A stretch of DNA of 46,573 bases from the IMG/VR virus record IMGVR_UViG_3300021197_000675, positions 1-46,573 of that record. The stretch is one strand, 5' to 3'. The notes beneath the pieces are model-generated. The model did no database searches. It was not told where the DNA came from and saw only the letters and a list, made by a program, of their open reading frames with translations. The DNA comes from a virus. Below, in pieces: positions 32,948 to 40,537 of the stretch (positions within the stretch are counted from its first letter, which is position 1; each line of letters begins with the position of its first letter). Position numbers and translations under genes: made by a program.

Positions 32948-33655
32948 TTAAGGCGTATTCGCCTGTCCTCCCATGCCTGAGTGATTAGTACAATAGTAGT
33001 AAAGCGTAGGCGCTCCCGTAGCAACTTCAATTTCAGTGTAAGCGCCCGGATTACCCGCTACGCCGTTAACAGTCACACCCGTGGTGTACTCGGTTCCACC
33101 GCTATGCGTACCATCAGAGGTAGTAGAAAAACGTAACGGATGAGTACCATTAGTACCATCAGCTTGATCTAGTCTATAGGTAGATCCTTCATTTAAGGTT
33201 AAGGTCGCTTGCTGTACACCATCTATATAATATTTGTTACCGGACCCCGGATTAGCCACAGTAATAGCATAAGTGGTTATCGGCGTAGCACTTACAGAAC
33301 CTACCGCACTAGTGGCCGAGACTCCTGTTAAATTAACGGTGACTCCGGCTTCCACACTGTTTACGCTAACTTGGCCCACAAAACCAAAAGCAGTGAGGTT
33401 CCTTAAATTAGGGGCTTCAACCAAAGGAACTCCAACATAAATAGACAACACCATCGGTGTGGTTGGGCGTGGATTCTTCAACGCTTGCGGATCACTAATA
33501 TGTTTCCGAGGATCAAGTTGAGGTTGTTTTTTTTCCCACTCATCCGGCCCTACTAAAGAACCTGTCCACTCAAGCCGCATATCATTAAGCTTATACACAA
33601 AGCCGGAACGATCCGACACGCCTAGGGCGTATTTGCCTTGAGCAAACTTACCCAT
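32948..33655 (-). CDS. Virion protein with C-terminal cupredoxin-like domain
   Basis: This 235-aa protein has three parts. Residues 1-70 (FAQGKYALGVSDRSGFVYKL) match a segment common in marine phage structural proteins. Residues about 100-122 form one beta repeat (LTGVSATSAVGSVSATP). Residues about 128-230 form a cupredoxin-like domain: GNKYYIDGVQQATLTL, LNEGSTYRLDQ, HPLRFST (H172), then YYYCTNHSGMGG with C222, H225 and M228. His, Cys, His and Met are the four ligands of a type 1 copper site, although the C-x2-H-x2-M spacing is shorter than in plastocyanin. It may bind copper or only use the fold. A structural role is inferred from the operon. Confidence 0.75.
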   Translation of the reverse strand: MGKFAQGKYALGVSDRSGFVYKLNDMRLEWTGSLVGPDEWEKKQPQLDPRKHISDPQALKNPRPTTPMVLSIYVGVPLVEAPNLRNLTAFGFVGQVSVNSVEAGVTVNLTGVSATSAVGSVSATPITTYAITVANPGSGNKYYIDGVQQATLTLNEGSTYRLDQADGTNGTHPLRFSTTSDGTHSGGTEYTTGVTVNGVAGNPGAYTEIEVATGAPTLYYYCTNHSGMGGQANTP

Positions 33656-34542
33656 TAATTAACCCTCGCATACGCCACAGAGGGCTGTATGGTAAAGGAG
33701 GCTCTGTCTCTATCTTCCGTTGCCGCAACAATAAATTCTTCTTCGTACAGTGTTTTAAGCAACGTAGTGCGATCAGGGGCAATTTTAAGGGATAGATAGT
33801 AAGCAAGTCCGGCGGTTAAACAAGGGTAAAACCGAAAAGGTACTTCCATTGTATTGGTAAAAGTATCCGCGTCTTGTATGCGAGTAAGCCGGTTGTACAC
33901 AATAATATCCGTATTGTTATTCGGGGTCGGCCATACTTCTAACTGAGGCGTGACCAAACGGTTCAAGAAAAACTGATCTACTCTTCCTGTAGTCGTTTTA
34001 TTCGGTATTACCAGATAATCGTCTCTACTTACCCGAGGTATAGAATAGTCCGTGTTGTCTCTTCTTAAAACCGCGCTCAAGATATCAATTGTTCCGCGAA
34101 CATCTAAAAAGTCTATTGCCGCTGATAGCGTGGTGGCCGTACCGGTAGTTCCGCCTGTAATCACTTCCCCATTAGAAAACGAACCTACCGGAAGAGTAAT
34201 AGCAAAACTCGTTGCAGAGGGAATGCTGGTAATTTGGCACGTTGCACCACTAGTTCCACCCGTTAAAGTTTCACCTATAGTGAAATTAGCAGAAGCTGCA
34301 ACAGACATAGTAAGTATTCCACCGGGATATACACGTATGTTTGCCGCTAAAGGCATCGTGGTTTCTCTAATCGTCCATTGATTTAGCCCACGGTTTGCCC
34401 ATTCTGCTAACAATAGGTTCAAAGAGCGTTTGGCTGTTTTTAAGTCGTAACCAGTACGCACTGTTTTTCCACAACGCTCAAAAGCCTCTTCGATGTAGTC
34501 CGCTACATCTAGCTCAAAATCGGTAGAACCAGAGGTAGTCAT
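33655..34542 (-). CDS. Head-tail adaptor (P22 gp4-like) with inserted beta domain
   Basis: In this 295-aa protein the N-terminal helices (DVADYIEEAFERCGKTVRTG, NLLLAEWANRGLNQWTIRET) and the C-terminal part (RVSRDDYLVIPNK, LEVWPTPNNNTDIIVYNRLT, PFRFYPCLTAGLAYYLSLK) follow the pattern of P22 gp4-type tail accessory factors. Between them (about residues 75-140) lies a Gly/Thr-rich insert with paired motifs TIGETLTGGTSGATC and SNGEVITGGTTGTAT, a small duplicated beta domain not usual in the family. It joins portal and tail. It overlaps both neighbours by one base. Confidence 0.72.
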   Translation of the reverse strand: MTTSGSTDFELDVADYIEEAFERCGKTVRTGYDLKTAKRSLNLLLAEWANRGLNQWTIRETTMPLAANIRVYPGGILTMSVAASANFTIGETLTGGTSGATCQITSIPSATSFAITLPVGSFSNGEVITGGTTGTATTLSAAIDFLDVRGTIDILSAVLRRDNTDYSIPRVSRDDYLVIPNKTTTGRVDQFFLNRLVTPQLEVWPTPNNNTDIIVYNRLTRIQDADTFTNTMEVPFRFYPCLTAGLAYYLSLKIAPDRTTLLKTLYEEEFIVAATEDRDRASFTIQPSVAYARVN

Positions 34543-34928
34543 TAGCGCCCTCTAGGGCCTTTTACCCGAGACATCTTCTTTACCGCCGCCATGCCGCCAC
34601 CGCGCATTTTAACGGGCGACTTGCCTTGAGGAACGCTTTTTCCCATAGCCATAAGTTTGTGTTGAGGGGTATTAGAAGAACTATCCGAACTGCCTGAACT
34701 TCTTCCTACTGCTCCACCTGCACCTAAGTTAACCACTCTTTTTGCTTTGGTTTTGCGGTTACCTTTGTCCATAGTACCAACCGCCGCAAACTTACGACGG
34801 CCCATAGACTTTTCAGTGCCTTCGCTTTCTTTACGGCGAGAAGCCATGCTTTGCTTTTTCTTACCTTTGTTTCTTTCGCCTAAAGATTCATCTAACCGAG
34901 AATCATAACCTTGTTTTTTACGAGCCAT
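34542..34928 (-). CDS. Basic low-complexity protein (128 aa)
   Basis: ATG 34928 is preferred to a start nine codons upstream because CGGAGG lies seven bases before it. The protein is rich in Lys, Arg, Gly and Ser: RKKQGYDSRLDESLGERNKG, SMASRRKESEGTEKSMGRRK, and C-terminal SPVKMRGGGMAAVKKMSRVK. No fold is evident and it is probably disordered. A similar basic tail is seen in neighbouring small genes, so it may bind genome DNA or acidic scaffold. Confidence 0.55.
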   Translation of the reverse strand: MARKKQGYDSRLDESLGERNKGKKKQSMASRRKESEGTEKSMGRRKFAAVGTMDKGNRKTKAKRVVNLGAGGAVGRSSGSSDSSSNTPQHKLMAMGKSVPQGKSPVKMRGGGMAAVKKMSRVKGPRGR

Positions 34929-35478
34929 TTTTAAGCCTCCGGTAGTAGGTTTCACGAACTCTTAACATATCCATTAAACCAAATTGTTGTTCATACTCTG
35001 TGTAATACCCTGTTTTCTTTAATTTTTCTCCAGCTTCATGCAACTTGCTTAATCTTTGTATAAAAATCATGGCATAGTCGGTATCTATCACACTTAAAAA
35101 ATCATTTTCAGTGTAAACAATATCGCTAGGCTGATCCTCGGGATGATACGCCATTAACCAAATGTCTTTTTCGATAAAAATACCTTGAGAAATAGCCTCA
35201 TTCAAACCGTCAATGTGCTGATAAAACTTTTCAGAATCTTTAATGTAATTAAGGTCCACAAGAACCACTAAATCGTTTTTATCGTCCCAAGTAGAAATCA
35301 ACGTCGTTAAATCTTGAAAAGCGGGACACGTCTTAAACGCAATCCCTACGCGGTCTTCCGCCCACGCTCCTTCGGCAAAAGGACATGGGGGCAAATTAGC
35401 AAAGCTAGGGTTAACTTTTTCTAAAGCTTCCTTAGACCAAGACCTAATTTCTTTTTTAATAGCGTCTTCTATTACCAT
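34918..35478 (-). CDS. Conserved-looking protein of unknown function (186 aa)
   Basis: Mixed alpha/beta protein: PSFANLPPCPFAEGAWAEDR near the start, VGIAFKTCPAF, LVVLVDLNYIKDSEKFYQHI, then IFIEKDIWLMAYHPEDQPSD and a C-terminal helix (FGLMDMLRVRETYYRRLKNG). The PPCPFAEGAW motif and the strand order resemble small enzymes of unknown type (DUF1415-like), but I cannot assign a reaction. It overlaps the basic gene downstream by 11 bases and the upstream gene by seven bases. It is unusual among the structural genes around it. Confidence 0.6.
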   Translation of the reverse strand: MVIEDAIKKEIRSWSKEALEKVNPSFANLPPCPFAEGAWAEDRVGIAFKTCPAFQDLTTLISTWDDKNDLVVLVDLNYIKDSEKFYQHIDGLNEAISQGIFIEKDIWLMAYHPEDQPSDIVYTENDFLSVIDTDYAMIFIQRLSKLHEAGEKLKKTGYYTEYEQQFGLMDMLRVRETYYRRLKNGS

Positions 35479-35756
35479 GCTTTACATGACCAGTAACGTG
35501 GCGTGAATTTATCTTTAGCAGTATCACAATTGTGACGCGCTCTAAAGTTTTTACGGCGGCTAGGTTGATCTTTTTTTATCGTCATGTTGGCATCACCAAA
35601 ACGCACTAACTTTATTTCTGTACCTTTTTTAGCCAAAACCGCCGACTTTTTAGCGCCTTTAACGCTTCTTTTAGGCTTGTTATACCCAGCAAAAGTTTCT
35701 CCTCGGTACTTCAACCTACCGCTAGGCAACCGCTCTACGTTCTTAGTAGTAGCCAT
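35472..35756 (-). CDS. Basic small protein ending in HNC/RYWSCKAW motif (94 aa)
   Basis: N-terminal SGRLKYRGETFAGYNKPK, a Lys-rich middle, and a C-terminal KNFRARHNCDTAKDKFTPRY then WSCKAW. The RHNC-x7-KFTPRYWSC signature (two Cys and a His) looks conserved and could hold a metal. It is the kind of short protein repeatedly seen in marine phage head genes. Function unknown; perhaps a head-closure or DNA-binding protein. Confidence 0.6.
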   Translation of the reverse strand: MATTKNVERLPSGRLKYRGETFAGYNKPKRSVKGAKKSAVLAKKGTEIKLVRFGDANMTIKKDQPSRRKNFRARHNCDTAKDKFTPRYWSCKAW

Positions 35757-36376
35757 TAATTATAAAACACCGTAAAAGCCGCAACATCGGCTACTAAAAA
35801 ATTAACAAAAACCCCGTCTGAACACAAAAGCCCTTCATCAGGAATGTCGGGGTAATCTGAACTGGCTGCCGTACCAGAAGTTTGTAATGTCAAAACCGCA
35901 TCCCCGTTATTACCATTAACAAAAGCTAACGGACCAGAGTTGCCACTATTAACAAAATAAACGCCTCTAATACGCGCCCTTCCGGCAAAAATAGTTTTAG
36001 AAATAGTCGTCCCACTTCCTACGGTTACGTTGCCGGTTAAAGCCCCACTAACAGCGATCTGGGTTATGGTTTTAAATACTTTTGTAGTGCTTACAGTTGC
36101 CGAGGAACCCGGACCATTTAAAGTTTCGGTTACAGCATTGTCGTTTGCATCTGTCCCGGTAAAAGTAAAAGTTTTACCTGTTTCCGACGAACCCGCAGAG
36201 GTAACTGTTGCATTACGCACCGGAACTAAAGTAGCAACTCCACCACTTGTAAGGGCGCCATCAATCGTTAAATTGGCTGCGCCTCCAGTAGTTTGTGCTT
36301 CACAAACCCCATTTGGATCGACAGCAGCAACATCTGACGATAAGACATAGGTCGAAAAAACATCTGAACCTGCCAT
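35756..36376 (-). CDS. Beta-rich virion protein (206 aa), decoration or fibre candidate
   Basis: Alternating short strands and Thr/Gly/Ser loops: LTIDGALTSGGVATLVPVRN, KTFTFTGTDANDNAVTETLN, TQIAVSGALTGNVTVGSGTT, then RARIRGVYFVNSGNSGPLAF. It resembles Ig-like or head-decoration proteins. It lies between small basic proteins and the histone-like gene. No active-site residues. Virion location is not certain. Confidence 0.6.
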   Translation of the reverse strand: MAGSDVFSTYVLSSDVAAVDPNGVCEAQTTGGAANLTIDGALTSGGVATLVPVRNATVTSAGSSETGKTFTFTGTDANDNAVTETLNGPGSSATVSTTKVFKTITQIAVSGALTGNVTVGSGTTISKTIFAGRARIRGVYFVNSGNSGPLAFVNGNNGDAVLTLQTSGTAASSDYPDIPDEGLLCSDGVFVNFLVADVAAFTVFYN

Positions 36377-36379
36377 AAG

Positions 36380-36610
36380 TTACTCCTTAATTTCGCCACG
36401 CAAAATCATGGCTTTGTATGCAGCACTGCCCGGACTTGGCATATCGGCTTTTTTCGCAGGTGCTTTCTTAACTGCGGCTTTTTTCGCAGGTGCTTTCTTA
36501 GTAGCCACGGTAGTCTCCTCCCAAGCTTCATTAATATCGGGAGTAGAGGGGTCATCCCCTCTAAACTTCCCGGTTTCGTTTCGCGCACGTTTACGAGTTG
36601 TAGTCGCCAT
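36380..36610 (-). CDS. Histone H1-like basic protein (76 aa)
   Basis: The N-terminus is TTTRKRARNETGKFRGDD, then an acidic-polar stretch (STPDINEAWEETT) and KKAPAKKAAVKKAPAKKA, an exact Lys/Ala/Pro repeat like eukaryotic H1 tails and bacterial histone-like proteins. The C-terminus is SPGSAAYKAMILRGEIKE. The DNA shows a matching tandem repeat (TTTTTTCGCAGGTGCTTTCTTA units). It probably binds DNA in the virion or during packaging; RNA binding is possible. Confidence 0.65.
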   Translation of the reverse strand: MATTTRKRARNETGKFRGDDPSTPDINEAWEETTVATKKAPAKKAAVKKAPAKKADMPSPGSAAYKAMILRGEIKE

Positions 36611-36613
36611 AAT

Positions 36614-37372
36614 TTATACACTTATATTATAAGAAACACCTCGATCCTGCGCTGCCAAAACATAGTCTACGCCCATGCTTTTGGTTCCCGTAGCATCTCC
36701 ACTAACCGATATAATCGCTGGAGTGATGTTTGCAGTGGGTACATTCGCGGTATGAGTACCTACCAACTGCTTATCTACAAAGAACTTAACTACTTCAGTT
36801 CCGCCAGTAAGTTTACCTTTGGTTGCAGTAAAGCCTAATGTAACGAAAGTTCCGTCAGTCAAATCGTGAGTGCTTGTCAAGACAGTTTCTGTCTCAGAGT
36901 CTCCACTCTCAGTGATTAACCGAAGCCTTGCGCTGCCATCATCCATTTGAAAACCAATACGGTTAGATGACAAAAAGCCCGCTTCTGGGTTAGTAGCAAA
37001 GTTTTCGCACATTCCCCAAAAAGCATCCATTTGACCCACACCTGAACCAGATGTGCTGTCTACATAGATCCTTGTTTCAAAATAAACCATTTCGCCTTGT
37101 ACATTAGGCAATCGAAATATTTCGTTGGCTTGAATAGAGCCGCCATCGTTGTCCGTCGTTGCCGTAGAAGTAATAACCAATACTCCGTTAGCAACGTCTG
37201 CCGCAATAGCTACCGTTGCGCCACTGTCTTTTACAACAGTCCAGCCAGTGTCGAGTTCATCAACAAAGTCGTCCCATTTGGAACATTGATCGGGCCATAC
37301 GCCTATGTTTAAGTTTTCCAGCCCTTTCTGGGCTGCCGAATAAAGAATCGGGCCTTTAAAATGAGTAGCCAT
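36614..37372 (-). CDS. Jelly-roll-like virion protein, head decoration candidate (252 aa)
   Basis: Beta protein with segments GVLVITSTATTDNDGGSIQA, MVYFETRIYVDS, GFQMDDGSARLRLITES, FVTLGFTATKGKLTGG, then EVVKFFVDKQLVGTHTANVP. The order of strands and WGM/FFVDK motifs resembles concanavalin-type (LamG-like) folds in phage head or fibre proteins. It follows the capsid gene across a terminator/promoter region and is the first gene after it. Confidence 0.65.
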   Translation of the reverse strand: MATHFKGPILYSAAQKGLENLNIGVWPDQCSKWDDFVDELDTGWTVVKDSGATVAIAADVANGVLVITSTATTDNDGGSIQANEIFRLPNVQGEMVYFETRIYVDSTSGSGVGQMDAFWGMCENFATNPEAGFLSSNRIGFQMDDGSARLRLITESGDSETETVLTSTHDLTDGTFVTLGFTATKGKLTGGTEVVKFFVDKQLVGTHTANVPTANITPAIISVSGDATGTKSMGVDYVLAAQDRGVSYNISV

Positions 37373-37433
37373 GTAGTGTTCTCCTGTCGTGGCTAGTGTC
37401 TACTGCGGGATGCAATAGTCAGGTAACTTACTT

Positions 37434-37462
37434 AGTATAAACCAATAAAAAAAGGGCGACAA
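37434..37462 (-). promoter_or_regulatory. Candidate promoter immediately after the capsid-gene terminator
   Basis: On the minus strand TTGTCG (37457-37462) is 17 bases from TATACT (37434-37439). The -35 lies inside the terminator hairpin and the spacer is its T-tract. A new transcript for the minor structural genes would start near 37427, leaving a leader before the ATG at 37372. The -10 matches five of six bases. Confidence 0.45.
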
Positions 37463-37476
37463 GAATGCCGCCCTTT
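37447..37476 (-). terminator. Rho-independent terminator after the major capsid gene
   Basis: Minus-strand transcript: AAAGGGCG (37469-37476) pairs with CGCCCTTT (37451-37458) around a 10-base loop, followed by a run of seven T (37447-37453, shared with the stem). It begins 21 bases after the stop of the capsid gene and should cap the abundant capsid transcript. The clearest intrinsic terminator in the window. Confidence 0.85.
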
Positions 37477-37496
37477 CTCTGTAACAACAAAGTTAC

Positions 37497-38402
37497 TTAT
37501 GCGCCCGGTGTTCCATAGACACAACGCCAATCAGAGACGCCAAAAGCGTATCTCTCACGAGCCTTGAATCGCATGTTACCAGTGTCAAAATCTCCTTCCA
37601 TCGCTGTTTTAAGCGGAGTACGGTTGAAGAGTTTGAAACCATTTGGACAGTCGGTTTTAACAAAGTACGCATCGGCATCAGTAAAGAAGTGGTTTACGGC
37701 CGCTCCTTCTGGAAGCATTCCCATTGATTTCATTGCGTTTATGTCGTTATCGGCCGTACCCGGACGAAGGTTTGAGTTAATGATTCTTTCAGCAATAAAC
37801 TGAAGTTCTTTAGGAATCAACAACTTAGTGCCGCGAACGGCAATTTTCAAACCTCTTTCATCAGTAAACCCAGCAATCTGAATCAAAATGTCTTCAAGAG
37901 ACGTTTCGTTCAAATCAGCAGGAGTCTCTAAAAGGTTTCTCTGATTACCAGACAAACTTGGGTGAGCGGCTGAACAAAGTGCAGCGCCGTCGCCAATTGG
38001 AGAAGTGGTTAAAAACGCATTGTTTAAAACACTAGCTCCTTTGATTTGCTTGGTTTGAGCCATAGAACGAGCCAATGCACGAGTGTATCGGGCCGCTAGA
38101 CGATCATAAAGATTGTCTTCTACAGCTTCTTCAGTGATAGAGAACGCTAGAGCAATAGTTTCCATTGTGTAACGTGCAGTATAAGTTTCCTGCGCGTCAT
38201 CAAAGTTAATTGCACTGCCTTCTGTTTTAACGGGAGCAGTTCCGAAACCAGACAACATGACTTCTTCCTCAAATGCTCTGTCAGAGCCTTCTGATTCAAA
38301 AATCTCAGCCGCTTCGTTTTCGTACCTGTCATACTCCAACCCAAATAAGGCATTCAGGCCGGGTTCTAGTTCCTTCGCTAATTGAGCGCGAGAAATAGTC
38401 AT
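37497..38402 (-). CDS. Major capsid protein (Mu gpT-like family)
   Basis: 301 aa with features of the Mu-like gpT major head subunit: N-terminal LNALFGLEYDRYENEAAEIF, then FEEEVMLSGFGTAPVKTEG, SAINFDDAQETYTARYTMET and IALAFSITEEAVEDNLYDRL, and C-terminal FKARERYAFGVSDWRCVYG. These are consistent with an HK97-type fold without an obvious delta domain. It lies downstream of scaffold and decoration genes and is followed by a strong terminator, which suits high expression. Confidence 0.85.
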   Translation of the reverse strand: MTISRAQLAKELEPGLNALFGLEYDRYENEAAEIFESEGSDRAFEEEVMLSGFGTAPVKTEGSAINFDDAQETYTARYTMETIALAFSITEEAVEDNLYDRLAARYTRALARSMAQTKQIKGASVLNNAFLTTSPIGDGAALCSAAHPSLSGNQRNLLETPADLNETSLEDILIQIAGFTDERGLKIAVRGTKLLIPKELQFIAERIINSNLRPGTADNDINAMKSMGMLPEGAAVNHFFTDADAYFVKTDCPNGFKLFNRTPLKTAMEGDFDTGNMRFKARERYAFGVSDWRCVYGTPGA

Positions 38403-38413
38403 AATCAGCCTCC

Positions 38414-39067
38414 TTAGTTAAGTCCGGTAGAATCCGCAGTAGTTTGAGAATCAAAGCTACGGGTTCCGGCGTTAAAGTGAGCGTTTAACCGCACCACAAA
38501 CGGGATACCCGCTACGGTGTAGTCGCTATTTGCCTCATCATCCACAAGCCCAACAATACGAAGTGGAAGCGTTGCAGTCGCTGCTGCATTAGCCACACTC
38601 ATTTGAGATGTAGAAGACCCTGTATCTGTTGACCCAGTACGAGCCGACGTTCCAAGATCCGTGTTAGCAAAAACCAGACCTTGAGCAGTTGCTCGGTCGG
38701 TTGTGCTTGCATCAGAGGCTATCTGAAATAACTGGTTAGGGTTGTCAGCAACATAAGCACGGACAGGATGATTTGTGTCCACACTTACACCACCCGAACC
38801 GGGCCAGTAATTAAGCCACACAGGCTTCTTTTGAGTTGCATCGTGGTACATAACTCCAGTAAGCACACCTAGTGCTTGAGTTGTACCGCCGTTTGTAGCA
38901 CCGGCTTGACCTATAAATCCTGTAGCAAGTGGAACAACAATTTCGCCATTAAAAATGGCGTTAGTGTCGTTGTTGGCTAATTCATACTCAGTAATACCAG
39001 TTGAATTTGCGCCGCTTCCCACCATACCAATAGGACGTAGACCATAGGCAGTTTCTTGATTTGCCAT
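38414..39067 (-). CDS. Capsid decoration/head protein (217 aa)
   Basis: The N-terminus ANQETAYGLRPIGMVGSGAN is typical of a protein encoded just before the capsid gene in many environmental phages. The body is beta-rich (GEIVVPLATGFIGQAGATNG, VLTGVMYHDATQKKPVWLNY, HPVRAYVADNPNQLFQIA), ending in a Gly/Ser/Thr stretch. It probably stabilises the head. No enzyme residues. It ends 11 bases before the capsid start. Confidence 0.7.
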   Translation of the reverse strand: MANQETAYGLRPIGMVGSGANSTGITEYELANNDTNAIFNGEIVVPLATGFIGQAGATNGGTTQALGVLTGVMYHDATQKKPVWLNYWPGSGGVSVDTNHPVRAYVADNPNQLFQIASDASTTDRATAQGLVFANTDLGTSARTGSTDTGSSTSQMSVANAAATATLPLRIVGLVDDEANSDYTVAGIPFVVRLNAHFNAGTRSFDSQTTADSTGLN

Positions 39068-39093
39068 AAGACTAATCTCCTAAAAGGTTTGGG

Positions 39094-39579
39094 TCACTCT
39101 TTATGAGGACCACCAAAGTTTACACGAGATTGACGGTCAGGTTTGCTGATCGTCATTGTATTGTGAGCATTCTCTCTCTGTAACTCTTGGTCTACCGCAT
39201 CTTGCAGGTCTTTAGCGCGACCTTGATAATAATCGTTTCTTTCTTTTACGGTTTCCAAAGGTATACGAGCTAACAATAGCCCACCAACCCCAATTACACC
39301 TTCATATTTACCTGAATCAACCACGGGAGCCTCAAAATCAGGATGTTCGTCTGCACGTACCAGTTCGTATCCTTCTCGTAATCTTGCTGAAACATTTTTA
39401 GTGTCAACAAAACCACGCGCTTCTGAGCGTATCCACCGATGTTTGTACCCTTCGGGTGCAGGTGGTGCATCTAAACTAGAGGAGGGTGCCCAAGGCTTAC
39501 GCCTTGCGGTCTTTTCTCTAGTGGTGTCTGCGCGAGGAGTTTTGGTGCCCTCAAACCCTTTCTTAGCTGATGACATCAT
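39094..39579 (-). CDS. Capsid-module protein of unknown role (161 aa)
   Basis: A disordered basic N-terminus (SSAKKGFEGTKTPRADTTRE) is followed by YKHRWIRSEARGFVDTKNVS, a beta part (GVIGVGGLLLARIPLET) and a helical C-terminus (RNDYYQGRAKDLQDAVDQEL). AGGAG lies four bases before the first of two ATGs and seven before the second (39576). It stands between scaffold and decoration genes and may help head assembly or maturation. Confidence 0.65.
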   Translation of the reverse strand: MMSSAKKGFEGTKTPRADTTREKTARRKPWAPSSSLDAPPAPEGYKHRWIRSEARGFVDTKNVSARLREGYELVRADEHPDFEAPVVDSGKYEGVIGVGGLLLARIPLETVKERNDYYQGRAKDLQDAVDQELQRENAHNTMTISKPDRQSRVNFGGPHKE

Positions 39580-39585
39580 GTTCTC

Positions 39586-40527
39586 CTAAGTTTTGACATA
39601 CTTCGCGTATTCTTCTAGTGGCACCCCAAGTTTTTTCGCAATAGCGACTTGGCTTTGGGTGAGTTTGACTTGCGTCTTGCGTCCCTTACTTCTACTGCGC
39701 GAATTTCCAGCTACATTTTGGACGGGTTTTCTACTGGAACCGCTATTAAACTCTTGTGGGAATCTACCCTGTATACGAGAATCTAGCTCATCATAATAGT
39801 CATCGCTTAAAGGGTCAAATCCTTCTTGATCTACCATTTTCTGATGTATCCCAAAAGCAGCAAAAGTCATGGCTTCATCTTTTCCAAACCATTCGTTTTT
39901 AGAGGCCCATTCTTCTGCTTTAGGGTCAGGTGGCTGCTCTGGTTGCTGTTGGGGAGGTGGAGGCTGCTGTTGCTGTTGGGGTTGTTGTTGAGGCGTCGCC
40001 GCAACTTGTTGAACCTGTTGTTCCCGAGTACGTTGAACACCCTTATACGCTTGCGCCGAAGCGGCTAATTCCGCAAGTTTGCGCTGGCTTTTAACGACTT
40101 GATCCGTATCTCCACGATCCATTGCCTCTTTTAGCTGAGACTCTGTTTGATTTTGCTCTATGTTTAAACGGTTGCCATACTCCGTCATGTATCCTTGATC
40201 AACCGTTTGTAACTTGCTTTTTAAAGCATCTGCTTCGGTCTTTACGCCTTGTGCGTATTTTATAGCATCCTGCTCTCGTCGCTCGGCTTCCCGCATTTTT
40301 TTAGTTAATCTATCAATGCGTTTTTTGACGTTTTTCGACACTTCCTCATGCTCGTCGTCAACGTCTTCTCTTTTCGCCTGTACTTCCGACTCTACTTCTA
40401 CTTCGGTTTCGTTTTTTTCGCCCGTATCTTGCGAGGGAAGGTCTACCGTAGTTTCTTCGTACTCCTCAAAACTAAGGTCTACTTGTCCGTCTTCTTGCTC
40501 GTGAGTGTTACTTTTTTCGTTTGCCAT
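39586..40527 (-). CDS. Capsid scaffolding protein
   Basis: This 313-aa protein has a very acidic N-terminus (DGQVDLSFEEYEETTVD), long charged helices (VKKRIDRLTKKMREAERREQ), and a Gln/Pro tract of about 35 residues (TPQQQPQQQQQPPPPQQQ). A compact region with WASKNEWFGKDEAMTFAA follows, then a basic C-terminal helix (KKLGVPLEEYAKYVKT). This matches T7 gp9-type scaffolds: acidic, helical and with a basic capsid-binding end. It is encoded just upstream of the capsid genes. The Gln/Pro tract is a simple CAG/CAA-type DNA repeat and may vary in length. Confidence 0.82.
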   Translation of the reverse strand: MANEKSNTHEQEDGQVDLSFEEYEETTVDLPSQDTGEKNETEVEVESEVQAKREDVDDEHEEVSKNVKKRIDRLTKKMREAERREQDAIKYAQGVKTEADALKSKLQTVDQGYMTEYGNRLNIEQNQTESQLKEAMDRGDTDQVVKSQRKLAELAASAQAYKGVQRTREQQVQQVAATPQQQPQQQQQPPPPQQQPEQPPDPKAEEWASKNEWFGKDEAMTFAAFGIHQKMVDQEGFDPLSDDYYDELDSRIQGRFPQEFNSGSSRKPVQNVAGNSRSRSKGRKTQVKLTQSQVAIAKKLGVPLEEYAKYVKT

Positions 40528-40537
40528 TGACTTGTCC

